A DNA stretch of 64,000 bases, from NCBI GenBank assembly GCA_016718205.1, contig JADKEB010000003.1, positions 194,558 through 258,557 of the forward strand. The letters are read 5' to 3'. The notes beneath the pieces were generated by a model. It was not told the origin of the DNA, ran no database searches, and was given only the letters and a program-made list of their open reading frames with translations. Within the stretch, counting starts at the first letter, position 1. Every line of letters begins with the position of its first letter. This document shows, in pieces, positions 19,946-28,188 of this stretch. The translations under genes were made by a program, and so were the position numbers. The DNA comes from Saprospiraceae bacterium. GTDB lineage: Bacteria; Bacteroidota; Bacteroidia; Chitinophagales; Saprospiraceae.

Positions 19946-20405
19946 TTACACGCCAAATTGGGTTAAATGATGGTCAAGATGTTTGTAAAACATATTGCTC
20001 CATTCCGTTTTTGAAAGTTTACCAAATGAATGGGATTCTCTATTGTCAAAGTACTTTTCGCCCAGCTCTTTCGTTTTTGAAATATAATTTATCAGACGTT
20101 TTTTCTCATTTTCAAAATCCCGGTCTCCTTTGATTATGAAGGCTGGGGCTGTTTTTCCATTGTGTTGATAGGGCAACTCTGTTACAACCTTATTCTTTAC
20201 AATCATTTTTAAAATAAATTTCAGAAAAGCATTTGGTTTAGGGGTGGATATTTTCAAATGTCATTTCGTAAGTAACATTACAATGTGCTAACATTTGTGA
20301 CACCTTCATTTTTCCCCAATTGGCATGTGAACTTGGTTTCAGGTTGTTAATCCTATCAATTATTAGGTCTGCAACGCCTGCTGTAAAAATATTAGGTAAT
20401 GCCAT
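19946..20405 (-). pseudogene. DUF1569 (DinB-like) protein, one frameshift
   Basis: Starts at ATG 20405, whose A and T overlap the YCII stop (TAATG), indicating translational coupling. The first frame reads MALPNIFTAGVADLIIDRIN through VSQMLAHCNVTYEMTFENI and stops after HP; the following frame (from 20257) reads PKPNAFLKFILKMIVKN to HLTQFGV at 19946. One extra base near 20244 explains the break. The four-helix DUF1569/DinB fold is suggested by the MLAHC and HLDHHL histidines. It lies between the YCII and ECF42 genes. Repaired length is about 152 aa. Confidence 0.75.
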
Positions 20406-20746
20406 TAGTTAATTTTTAAAACGTTTCTAACTTCTACATGTCCGCCAATATGTAGGATCGGGCACCCTTCTGCAAGTTTCATGGCCTCGTCCATGTTGGT
20501 CGCTTTTACGAGAATATAGCCACCTACTATTTCTTTTACTTCCGCATAAGGTCCGTCTGTGATGATATTGTTTGGCTTCAAAGTTTTCCCTTCAAACCCC
20601 AAACGGTTAGTGCTTAAAAATTTGCCCTGGGCTGCAATACCACCTATCCAATCCTGCCATTGTTTGATGCTTGCCTGCATTTGTTCTGGTGATGGTTTAA
20701 AGGATGGATTGTAATCGTTTCTGAAAATCATCATAAATTCTGTCAT
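20405..20746 (-). CDS. YCII/DGPF-domain protein
   Basis: 113-aa protein of the YCII-related family, with the signature DGPYAEVKEIVGGY and a conserved C-terminal HIGGHVEVR. Such proteins are the standard genomic partners of ECF42 sigma factors. It is the first gene of the operon, overlapping the DUF1569 start. The molecular function is unknown. Confidence 0.9.
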   Translation of the reverse strand: MTEFMMIFRNDYNPSFKPSPEQMQASIKQWQDWIGGIAAQGKFLSTNRLGFEGKTLKPNNIITDGPYAEVKEIVGGYILVKATNMDEAMKLAEGCPILHIGGHVEVRNVLKIN

Positions 20747-21157
20747 TTGTTACTACTTTAAAAGGTTAAAATTATTTGTTTACAGCTCTATGACGATTGA
20801 AGCATGCTGAATTGGACACAATGTAAGGAATTATTTTTCTGTGGTCATTTATTACTGATGTTTCCATGCTGAACTTATTATGAAGAGTTTTGATAAGTTT
20901 ATTGTTGAAATGCTATCTTGCTTTGAAAAAATCAACTTTTGTAATTCTATGTTTAGAGTATGTTCAAATTTTTATGTTTGAGCGAAAGGGGGGAGAGTTG
21001 CAAATATCGGTTTTAATCCTCCCTCAAAAAATTTATATATATATAAAATGTGGATTAGACCCCTAAAAACGAAATGCAGTTTCTGAACTAAAATCCTACT
21101 TATTCAAACTTTTGAAACAGACGGATAAAATATTTTTAAAAATATTGCAGTAAATAG
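20747..21157. other. AT-rich intergenic region between divergent operons
   Basis: No ORF or RNA recognised. It contains the unseen promoter of the YCII operon. The BlaI promoter begins at its right edge. Confidence 0.4.
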
Positions 21158-21206
21158 TTGCACAACTTAATAATACGTTGTATATTTGTATCATTAGTTG
21201 TAATTA
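21158..21206 (+). promoter_or_regulatory. Candidate BlaI-controlled promoter
   Basis: TTG at 21158-21160 and an exact TAnnTTTG box (TATATTTG, 21181-21188) separated by 20 bp, followed by TTAGTTGTAATTAA. Repeated TTGTA/TACAA elements around the box (TTGTATATTTGTA, AGTTGTA) and the small palindrome AGTTGCACAACT at 21157-21168 are plausible BlaI sites; BlaI/MecI family operators typically contain TACA/TGTA half-sites. Confidence 0.5.
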
Positions 21207-21250
21207 AGCTATAAACAAAATTAGCACAATAAATAAAAACAAGAATTCAA

Positions 21251-21610
21251 ATGCAAAAATTGACAAAAGCGGAAGAGGAAATCATGCAATTATTTTGGGA
21301 CAAAGGCCCATCATTAGTCAGTGCGCTCATCGACGAAATGCCGGATCCTAAACCACCACACTCATCAGTATCATCCATCGTCAGGATCCTGGAGAAAAAA
21401 GGGTTCGTAACCCACAAGGCATATGGGAAGACATATGAGTACTATCCGGTCATTTCCAAAAAGGAATATTCCAAGTTTTCACTATCCAAGCTCATCTCCA
21501 ATTATTTTGAAGGTTCAGTCAATGAGCTGGTGTCTTTTCTGGTGAAGGAAAATGACATAACCCTCAGGGAACTTGAGCGGATCAAACAAGAGTTGGCTGA
21601 TAAAAAATAG
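21251..21610 (+). CDS. BlaI/MecI/CopY family transcriptional repressor
   Basis: 119-aa winged-helix repressor. The recognition helix region HSSVSSIVRILEKKGFVTHK and the dimerisation tail fit the family. In classical systems a BlaR1/MecR1 M56 membrane protease removes BlaI when a signal is sensed; here the next gene is an M56 protein, 25 bp downstream, so the two very probably form a signalling pair. No beta-lactamase is present in the window, so the regulated target is likely this operon itself. Confidence 0.92.
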   Translation: MQKLTKAEEEIMQLFWDKGPSLVSALIDEMPDPKPPHSSVSSIVRILEKKGFVTHKAYGKTYEYYPVISKKEYSKFSLSKLISNYFEGSVNELVSFLVKENDITLRELERIKQELADKK

Positions 21611-21635
21611 TAAGTTACTAACTAAATAATCCACC

Positions 21636-23645
21636 ATGTACACCTATCTCATCCAAGCCTCGATCTGCCTTATCATACTCTACGGTATCTACCATTTTGT
21701 GCTGTCTGAGTTGACTTTTTTCAGACATAATCGTGTTTATCTGATCGGTGCCATCATCCTGTCGCTTCTTGTTCCCGCCATAGCGCCCTATATAGTCATG
21801 TCACAGGAACAAATACCGGTAGTGCACTGGAGCTACATTGCGGCAGAAATGGAAAGTGTCTATGTTCAGTATGATGAAGGTTTTGATTACACCATGTGGA
21901 TGTGGGCCCTACTGGGTGTAATTTACTTTACAGGCGTATCTGTAGTATTGGCAAGGATGATTTTCGGACTCAGTAAGATATACAAATATTTCCTTTCGGG
22001 TGAGAAGGAAGTCAAAAATGGATTTAACATCATCACGACCGACTCCGTCCACCTGCCATTTTCATTTTTCAAAAGTGTATATATAAGCCGGCACATACCT
22101 CTGAGTGATCATGTACAGACGATCCTCGACCATGAAGAAATCCACATTAAGCACTGGCACACTGTCGACGTCCTTTTTGCCGAGGCAATTCAGGCTTTTT
22201 TCTGGTTCAATCCGGTGATGATATTTTACAAACGTGCCTTGCGTCAGGCGCACGAATATCTTGCTGATGACATCATCTGCAGCAAAAATTCTGTAAGTAG
22301 CTACACGGAGATATTGCTCAGCAAATCACAGACAGGTATGGGACTGGCGCTGACCAATCAATTTTTTCATTCACAAATCAAAAAACGTATTGAAATGATG
22401 ACAAAAAATAAAACAGACCGGCATGCTGCATGGAAGTATGCCCTGGTGCTGCCGGCATTGATGGGTTTACTTTTTGTATTTTCCTGCAAAGAGAGTCCGA
22501 AACAAACATCTTCTGATACAAATAAAGACACGCCAAAAGAAGGGTACTACTATACTGATAAAGAAATGGAAGGTGTAGAAAGAGTTGTAGAAATAATGCC
22601 AGAGTTTCCGGGTTGTGAACACATCACCGATATCAAACAAAGAGCAGAATGCGCCCAGACCAAAATGCTGGAATATATCTATCAAAACCTGAAATACCCA
22701 ACTCTGGCAAGACAACAAGGTATATCAGGACAGTGTGTAGCACAATTTATTGTATCTACCGATGGTACTATCGAAAATATCAAAATAGTCAAAGATATAG
22801 GTGAAGGTTGCGGAGAGGCAGTAAATGATGTTCTAACATCTATGAATAATATGCCGCAAAAATGGAATCCTGGTAAACAAAATAATAAATTGGTAAAAGT
22901 ACTGTACACATTACCCGTAAAGTTTAGCCTGGATGATAATACAGCCCCTGAGAAAAAAATTGGTAAGCTGTCACGTCCGAAAAAAACAGAGCCAGACCAT
23001 AAGGGACTCTTGAACATTCTTTTGACCAGACAATCCACAGAAAGGCCGTTGCTTATCGTTGATGGTGAGGAAAAGGAGACAAATTACCTTTCAAAAAAAG
23101 GATTTATGAGTGGTGATGTTACTATTATTCTACCGAGTGAAGCAGAAAAGATATATGGTGAAGCTGCAAAGCATGGGTGTGTAAAAATTGCAAATCCAAA
23201 ATTTGACATCAACAAAGTTGTGGATGCATTTTACAAACATATCAAAGATGAAGAATATTCTAAAAAATTAATTAAATCGTTTTCTGATACTGAAAATACA
23301 GACTCTTTGAGGATGTATAAAAACAAAATAAGCCAAATTATGGAAAAAACCAGACCTATTATGATCGCTGCCATAAAAGAACAAGAATCCAGAAGTCTGG
23401 ATGTAAATCTGACCCGACTTGCCAAAGGTGAAGAGGTCAAATTACCTACTACATTCAAAATAAAGAATAATGACTCGGAAGAAGATGTACAGATAAAAAA
23501 AGGAGATTTATTTGTATCCGGAAATGGGATCAGACTTGATGAGGATATAGATTATGTCGTCGATTATGGAAAATCAACAATAAAAATCACAAATCCATTT
23601 GTGATAAATGGAAAACAATCATTGAATGTTTCATTTAAAAAATAA
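21636..23645 (+). CDS. M56 (BlaR1-like) membrane metallopeptidase fused to a TonB C-terminal domain
   Basis: 669 aa. Residues 1-290: four membrane segments with the M56 zinc site His166-Glu-Glu-Ile-His170 in DHEEIHIKHWHT and the downstream AHEYLADD. After the last TM and a Cys (FVFSCKESPK) comes a TonB C-terminal domain (about residues 318-430: MPEFPGCEH, LEYIYQNLKYPTLARQQ, LYTLPVKFSL). A TonB-receptor plug-like segment (PLLIVDGEE, later IYGEAAKHGCVKI) follows, and the last 150 residues show no recognised domain. The BlaI gene just upstream points to a sensor role. Part of the M56 domain is nearly identical in DNA to the next gene (22050-22448). Confidence 0.88.
   Translation: MYTYLIQASICLIILYGIYHFVLSELTFFRHNRVYLIGAIILSLLVPAIAPYIVMSQEQIPVVHWSYIAAEMESVYVQYDEGFDYTMWMWALLGVIYFTGVSVVLARMIFGLSKIYKYFLSGEKEVKNGFNIITTDSVHLPFSFFKSVYISRHIPLSDHVQTILDHEEIHIKHWHTVDVLFAEAIQAFFWFNPVMIFYKRALRQAHEYLADDIICSKNSVSSYTEILLSKSQTGMGLALTNQFFHSQIKKRIEMMTKNKTDRHAAWKYALVLPALMGLLFVFSCKESPKQTSSDTNKDTPKEGYYYTDKEMEGVERVVEIMPEFPGCEHITDIKQRAECAQTKMLEYIYQNLKYPTLARQQGISGQCVAQFIVSTDGTIENIKIVKDIGEGCGEAVNDVLTSMNNMPQKWNPGKQNNKLVKVLYTLPVKFSLDDNTAPEKKIGKLSRPKKTEPDHKGLLNILLTRQSTERPLLIVDGEEKETNYLSKKGFMSGDVTIILPSEAEKIYGEAAKHGCVKIANPKFDINKVVDAFYKHIKDEEYSKKLIKSFSDTENTDSLRMYKNKISQIMEKTRPIMIAAIKEQESRSLDVNLTRLAKGEEVKLPTTFKIKNNDSEEDVQIKKGDLFVSGNGIRLDEDIDYVVDYGKSTIKITNPFVINGKQSLNVSFKK
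22050..22448 (+). repeat. Near-identical 400-bp block, copy 1 (within M56 domain)
   Basis: This block matches 24066-24464 at an offset of exactly 2016 bp with only about ten mismatches by eye, while flanking sequence of the two genes is clearly diverged. It covers the HEEIH zinc site. Confidence 0.9.
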
Positions 23646-23651
23646 CTGACT

Positions 23652-26600
23652 ATGTACACCTACCTCATCCAATCATCCGCTTGTCTCATCATACTCTACG
23701 GCATATACAATTTTATACTGGCTGACCTGACATTTTTCAGGCACAACAGGGCCTATCTTTTATGGGCATTGGTCATATCACTCCTCGTTCCGCTTGTGGC
23801 ACCATATCTGGTTCTTCCTCAGGAACAGGTGCCGGTGATCCACTGGAGCTATGTAGCTATGGAGATGGACACCATCTACGTCACTTACAATGATAAAATG
23901 GATTATTTGGACATGTTGTGGATGTTTGCCGGCATTGTGTATTTCGTGGGTGTGCTGGTGGTGCTTTCCCGTATGATATATGGAATTGTTAAGATCATAA
24001 AATACCACCAATCGGGAGTCATGGAGACAAAAAACGGATACAACATCGTCACAACCGAAGGCGTCCACCTACCATTTTCATTTTTCAAAAGTGTATATAT
24101 AAGCCGGCACATACCTCTGAGTGATCATGTACAGACGATCCTCGACCATGAAGAAATCCACATTAAGCACTGGCACACTGTCGACGTCCTTTTTGCCGAG
24201 GCAATTCAGGCTTTTTTCTGGTTCAATCCGGTGATGATATTTTACAAACGTGCCTTGCGTCAGGCACACGAATATCTGGCTGATGACATCATCTGCAGCA
24301 AAAATTCTGTAAGTAGCTACACGGAGTTATTGCTCAGCAAATCACAGACAGGTATGGAACTGGCGCTGACCAATCAATTTTTTCATTCACAAATCAAAAA
24401 ACGTATTGAAATGATGACAAAAAATAAAACAAACCGGCATGCTGCGTGGAAGTATGCCCTGGTACTCCCATTGCTGATGGGATTGGTAGTGGTTTTTTCT
24501 TCTTCGGAGATTAAGAGTGATGTTCAAAAAGTATTAGCAGGTATAACCGACACCATACCTGTTACCCAACGTGTAAATTTAGATGAAATACAAACACTGT
24601 CAGTAAAAAACGAAACAATCAGTATCACTTTAAAAAACGGAGAAGTAGAATCTTATGATCTGTCCGACTCCAAAGAATCTGAAATTTTTCAAGAAAAATA
24701 TGGTGAATTGGCACCACCACCACTTCCGCCTCCACCCATGCTACATGGAAATGCCCTGATCCCGGAAGGTGTGGAGTCTATAAAAGTCGAAGAAGATCGT
24801 ATCATTGTAAAGCAGACAAATGGTATTTCAAAGTTCTTCTATTTATCGGATGAAGGGGACATGAAGACGTATAAAAATTTTTATGGTGAAATTCCAAAAC
24901 CTCCTGTGCCTCCTTCTCCACCTACTATTAATGAACAACAGCCATCATTCCCACCACCACCATCCAATGTAAAGGCAATAACTCAATTTTTGGGTCAGAA
25001 ATCCAAACCTTTATTTGTAATAGACGGAAATAAATTGGAAAGTGAACAAAAATTAAATATCCATCCCGGAGATATAGAAAATGTATCAGTTCTTAAAGGC
25101 GAGTCTGCTACTAACCTTTATGGTGAAGAAGGAAAAAACGGAGTGGTCCTTGTCACGACAAAGTCTGCAAAAAAAGATAACGGAGAGATTTTCAAAGTTG
25201 TGGAACAAATGCCGCGTTTCCCGGGATGCGAAGACTTACCTTATGGACACGAAAGAGACGACTGTGCAAAAACCAAGATGCTCGAGTACATCTACCAAAA
25301 CCTGAAGTACCCTCAGGAAGCCAGAAAAAATAATGTGGAAGGGCAGGTTGTCCTGCAATTTGTGGTGGAGAAAGATGGAAGGTTAAATGATATTAAAGTG
25401 GTGAGAGACATCGGTGCTGGTTGTGGCATCGCTGCCAGACAGGTCATCGAGAATATGAATGCTATGAAGTCCAGATGGATACCGGGAAAACAAAGTGGAA
25501 AGGATGTCAGAGTACTGTACACATTGCCTGTTAAGTTTAAGCTGGAAGGCTCAAGTGTGAGTAAAGCATCTGCCACCGATAACGATAAGATGATGAAAAA
25601 TTTTCCATTTATGGTTACCTGGAAAGAATGTGCAGGAGTGGAAAATTTTTATGAGCGTTTCCCATGCAGTTTTAAAAAAACAAGTGAATTCATACAGACC
25701 AAGGTAAACTATCCGGAAGAAGCAGTAAAAAACAAGATAGAAGGAATGTGTCAGGTAAGAGCCTACTTTGATGAGAAAGGAAAGCTTATCAAGGCAGAAA
25801 TCAAGGAAGACATTGGTTTTGGTTGTGGTCAAGAAGCTCTAAGAGTAGTGAAACTGATACCAGAAATGTCGCCTGCATTGCAAGATGGTATACCAACACA
25901 AGGAGTATTGCAGATACCTGTGACGTTTAAATTAGCAAAAAATGGAGCAAAAAAACTGGCAGCGACTAATTTAACTGTGTCAGCATTTGGTATATCGGCA
26001 AAGAAAGTACTCAATGAGAAACCCACAGTAGTAAAAAGCACTAAATACCCTACAGCAATATCAGAAGTAGATCAATTACCATGGTTGGACGCATGTGCAC
26101 ATCTCGCAGATATGGATGAACGGAAGAAATGTGCGGAAAATAAATTTTTAAGCACTTTATATTCAAACATAAAATATCCAAAAGTGGCGAGAGAAAAAGG
26201 AGTGACAGGTGTAGTATATGCTCAATTTGTTGTCAATAAAAAAGGTGAAATCGACGATATAAGAGTTTTAAGTGATATTGGTTATGGTACAGACGACATA
26301 GTAATGAGTGCTATAGAAAAATTAAAAAATTCCGATAGCTGGATACCTGGCAGGAAGAATGGAAAAGAAGTGGATGTATTATACCAAACATCAATAAAAT
26401 TTGAATTGGAAGGGGATATTAGGAGAATGGTTAGCATGAATTCTTTAGAGTCTAAACTATCTAATGTAAAGATTTTTCCTAACCCAAGCCAGGATTTGAT
26501 ACAGGTTTCATTTGAAGGAGAGCCAATGGATGTTGAAATTAATTTATTTGACGTTTCAGGCAAATCATTGAAAACACAAAAATTTAGTAATGACCAAACT

Positions 26601-26711
26601 CAGTTTAGAGGCTCCATTGATATATCAGATTTGAATATCAAGGGAAATGTCACTGTGATAATAAATCAAAACAACAAAATGGTTCGACAACAGATTGTGG
26701 TCTTAAAATAG
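23652..26711 (+). CDS. M56 metallopeptidase with three TonB C-terminal repeats and a T9SS sorting domain
   Basis: 1019 aa. N-terminal M56 domain with membrane segments and zinc site His166-EEI-His170. A Pro-rich region (APPPLPPPPML, KPPVPPSPPT) and a plug-like segment (KPLFVIDGN to GKNGVVLVTTK, about residues 450-505) follow. Three TonB C-terminal-like repeats come next: about 512-632, 650-762 and 803-921. The last 80 residues (938-1019, starting VKIFPNPSQDL and ending VRQQIVVLK) are a type IX secretion C-terminal sorting domain. A sorting domain on a multi-pass inner-membrane protein is unexpected. It follows the previous M56 gene by 6 bp. A terminator hairpin lies just after the stop. Confidence 0.88.
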   Translation: MYTYLIQSSACLIILYGIYNFILADLTFFRHNRAYLLWALVISLLVPLVAPYLVLPQEQVPVIHWSYVAMEMDTIYVTYNDKMDYLDMLWMFAGIVYFVGVLVVLSRMIYGIVKIIKYHQSGVMETKNGYNIVTTEGVHLPFSFFKSVYISRHIPLSDHVQTILDHEEIHIKHWHTVDVLFAEAIQAFFWFNPVMIFYKRALRQAHEYLADDIICSKNSVSSYTELLLSKSQTGMELALTNQFFHSQIKKRIEMMTKNKTNRHAAWKYALVLPLLMGLVVVFSSSEIKSDVQKVLAGITDTIPVTQRVNLDEIQTLSVKNETISITLKNGEVESYDLSDSKESEIFQEKYGELAPPPLPPPPMLHGNALIPEGVESIKVEEDRIIVKQTNGISKFFYLSDEGDMKTYKNFYGEIPKPPVPPSPPTINEQQPSFPPPPSNVKAITQFLGQKSKPLFVIDGNKLESEQKLNIHPGDIENVSVLKGESATNLYGEEGKNGVVLVTTKSAKKDNGEIFKVVEQMPRFPGCEDLPYGHERDDCAKTKMLEYIYQNLKYPQEARKNNVEGQVVLQFVVEKDGRLNDIKVVRDIGAGCGIAARQVIENMNAMKSRWIPGKQSGKDVRVLYTLPVKFKLEGSSVSKASATDNDKMMKNFPFMVTWKECAGVENFYERFPCSFKKTSEFIQTKVNYPEEAVKNKIEGMCQVRAYFDEKGKLIKAEIKEDIGFGCGQEALRVVKLIPEMSPALQDGIPTQGVLQIPVTFKLAKNGAKKLAATNLTVSAFGISAKKVLNEKPTVVKSTKYPTAISEVDQLPWLDACAHLADMDERKKCAENKFLSTLYSNIKYPKVAREKGVTGVVYAQFVVNKKGEIDDIRVLSDIGYGTDDIVMSAIEKLKNSDSWIPGRKNGKEVDVLYQTSIKFELEGDIRRMVSMNSLESKLSNVKIFPNPSQDLIQVSFEGEPMDVEINLFDVSGKSLKTQKFSNDQTQFRGSIDISDLNIKGNVTVIINQNNKMVRQQIVVLK
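24066..24464 (+). repeat. Near-identical 400-bp block, copy 2 (within M56 domain)
   Basis: Partner of 22050-22448; see that entry. Confidence 0.9.
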
Positions 26712-26745
26712 GTATTGTCAAATCTGAGTACCCTTTAAAAGTAAA

Positions 26746-26784
26746 AAAAGGAGACAATCATCAATATTTTGGTTGTCTCCTTTT
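26746..26784 (+). terminator. Hairpin terminator after the M56/TonB gene
   Basis: AAAAGGAGACAA (26746-26757) pairs exactly with TTGTCTCCTTTT (26773-26784), loop 15 bp, followed by an AT-rich tail. The A-rich and T-rich flanks would allow termination in both directions. Confidence 0.75.
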
Positions 26785-26865
26785 ACATTTTTAATAAATA
26801 GCTGTATCTTTACATCAAGAAAACAACAAAGCTATTTCCTGATATAACTAAAAGTAAATTTAGTC

Positions 26866-27357
26866 ATGAAGAAACGAAATTTAAAAAAATATGTCTTAAT
26901 ACTATCGTTTCTGTCAATAGTATTTTCATCTGGAAGCATCAATGCTCAATCTGATAAACCTAACACTAATGAAAATAAAATAAATGGTTATGAAATTACA
27001 AAAGTAGCAGAAGAAATGCCCAGATTCCCAGGATGTGAAGACAAAATATCTGATAAAGAAAAAGAGGATTGTGCCAGAACCAAAATGCTGGAGTATGTAT
27101 ATAGAAACCTGACATATCCAACAAAAGCCAGAAAAAAAAGGACGCAAGGGCAAACTGTATTACAATTTGTTGTCACAGATGAAGGCAGAATAGATCATGT
27201 CAACATTGTCAGAGATATTGGTGATGGATGTGGCGATGCAGTCAAAAAAGTAATAGAAAGTATGAACCAGATGAATGAGAGTTGGATTCCTGGAAGGAAA
27301 GGAGGAAAAAATGTAAATGTAATATATACCTTGCCTGTAAAATTTAGTTTGCGCTAA
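26866..27357 (+). CDS. Exported TonB C-terminal domain protein
   Basis: 163 aa: a signal peptide (residues 1-27, ending SINAQ) and one TonB C-terminal domain with the motifs seen in the M56 fusions (MPRFPGCED, CARTKMLEYVYRNLTYP, GQTVLQFVVTDEGRI, VIYTLPVKFSLR). There is no Pro-rich spacer or lasting membrane anchor, so it is not a classic TonB. It probably arose from the same domain family as the two genes upstream. It lies after a terminator and so is likely transcribed separately. Confidence 0.85.
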   Translation: MKKRNLKKYVLILSFLSIVFSSGSINAQSDKPNTNENKINGYEITKVAEEMPRFPGCEDKISDKEKEDCARTKMLEYVYRNLTYPTKARKKRTQGQTVLQFVVTDEGRIDHVNIVRDIGDGCGDAVKKVIESMNQMNESWIPGRKGGKNVNVIYTLPVKFSLR

Positions 27358-27544
27358 TCCTATAAAATGAAAAAGAGCTATAAAAATAATCATTACAAAT
27401 ATGACTGATCACTCACCCAAAAGATTGTGATATATAAGCAAATTACAACCTCGTATTCCTACAGCTTAAAAAAAGGGGGTAATCATTTTTTTGTAACCCA
27501 ATGTTTTCATAAGAAACGTATGACAGCATTTATTTGGAAATCAC

Positions 27545-27552
27545 TACCTTTG
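27545..27552 (+). promoter_or_regulatory. -7 box directly before an ATG (possible leaderless start)
   Basis: TACCTTTG is an exact TAnnTTTG box ending 4 bp before the ABC ATPase ATG at 27557, so transcription would start at or beside the start codon. No good -33 TTG at the right distance was found, which lowers confidence. Confidence 0.35.
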
Positions 27553-27556
27553 TACC

Positions 27557-28186
27557 ATGATAACAACACAAAACTTAAGATACGCTTATCAAGGTAGTGC
27601 CGAACTGGAGTTTCCGGATTTTACTTGCGAGCCCAATGATGTGATGTTGATCCTGGGTACTTCCGGCGTAGGTAAGACCACTTTGTTGCATTTATTGGGA
27701 GGCATCCTTACCACACAGCAGGGCAATATCAATATCAATGGCACCGAAATCAACAAACTCACAGGAAGCGAACTCGACAACTTCAGAGGGCGCAACATAG
27801 GCATCGTCTTTCAGCAGAATCATTTTGTACATTCGATCAATGTGCTCGAAAATGTTTTGCTCGCTCAAAGTATGGCCGGAAAACCAACCGACAAAAAACT
27901 TTGCATGAACTTGCTGGAACGTCTCAATATCGGAGATAAGGCCACCAAAAAAATCAAAAATCTGAGTCAAGGTGAAAAACAGAGAGTGGCGATAGCCCGC
28001 GCACTGGTAAATGGTCCGAAATTGATCCTTGCCGACGAGCCTACCTCTGCACTGGATGATATCAACTGTACCGAAGTATTGTCTCTACTGGAAGAGCAGG
28101 CTAAAGCCGTTGGATCAGCCCTGATCGTAGTCACCCATGACACCAGATTGAAAGACAAAATTGCTCACAGAATAATATTACAATAA
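27557..28186 (+). CDS. ABC transporter ATPase, LolD/MacB type
   Basis: 209-aa ATP-binding subunit. Walker A GTSGVGKTT at residues 34-42, signature LSQGEKQRVAIARAL, Walker B LILADEPTSALD and the switch His in VVTHD. It belongs to the class that partners FtsX-type permeases. The permease gene begins 2 bp after its stop, so the two form one complex. The substrate is discussed under the permease. Confidence 0.93.
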   Translation: MITTQNLRYAYQGSAELEFPDFTCEPNDVMLILGTSGVGKTTLLHLLGGILTTQQGNININGTEINKLTGSELDNFRGRNIGIVFQQNHFVHSINVLENVLLAQSMAGKPTDKKLCMNLLERLNIGDKATKKIKNLSQGEKQRVAIARALVNGPKLILADEPTSALDDINCTEVLSLLEEQAKAVGSALIVVTHDTRLKDKIAHRIILQ

Positions 28187-28188
28187 CT

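Noticed and set aside
21251..23645. Beta-lactam resistance locus
   Set aside because: BlaI and M56 proteins are present, but no beta-lactamase or penicillin-binding sensor domain is seen; the sensor part is TonB-like.
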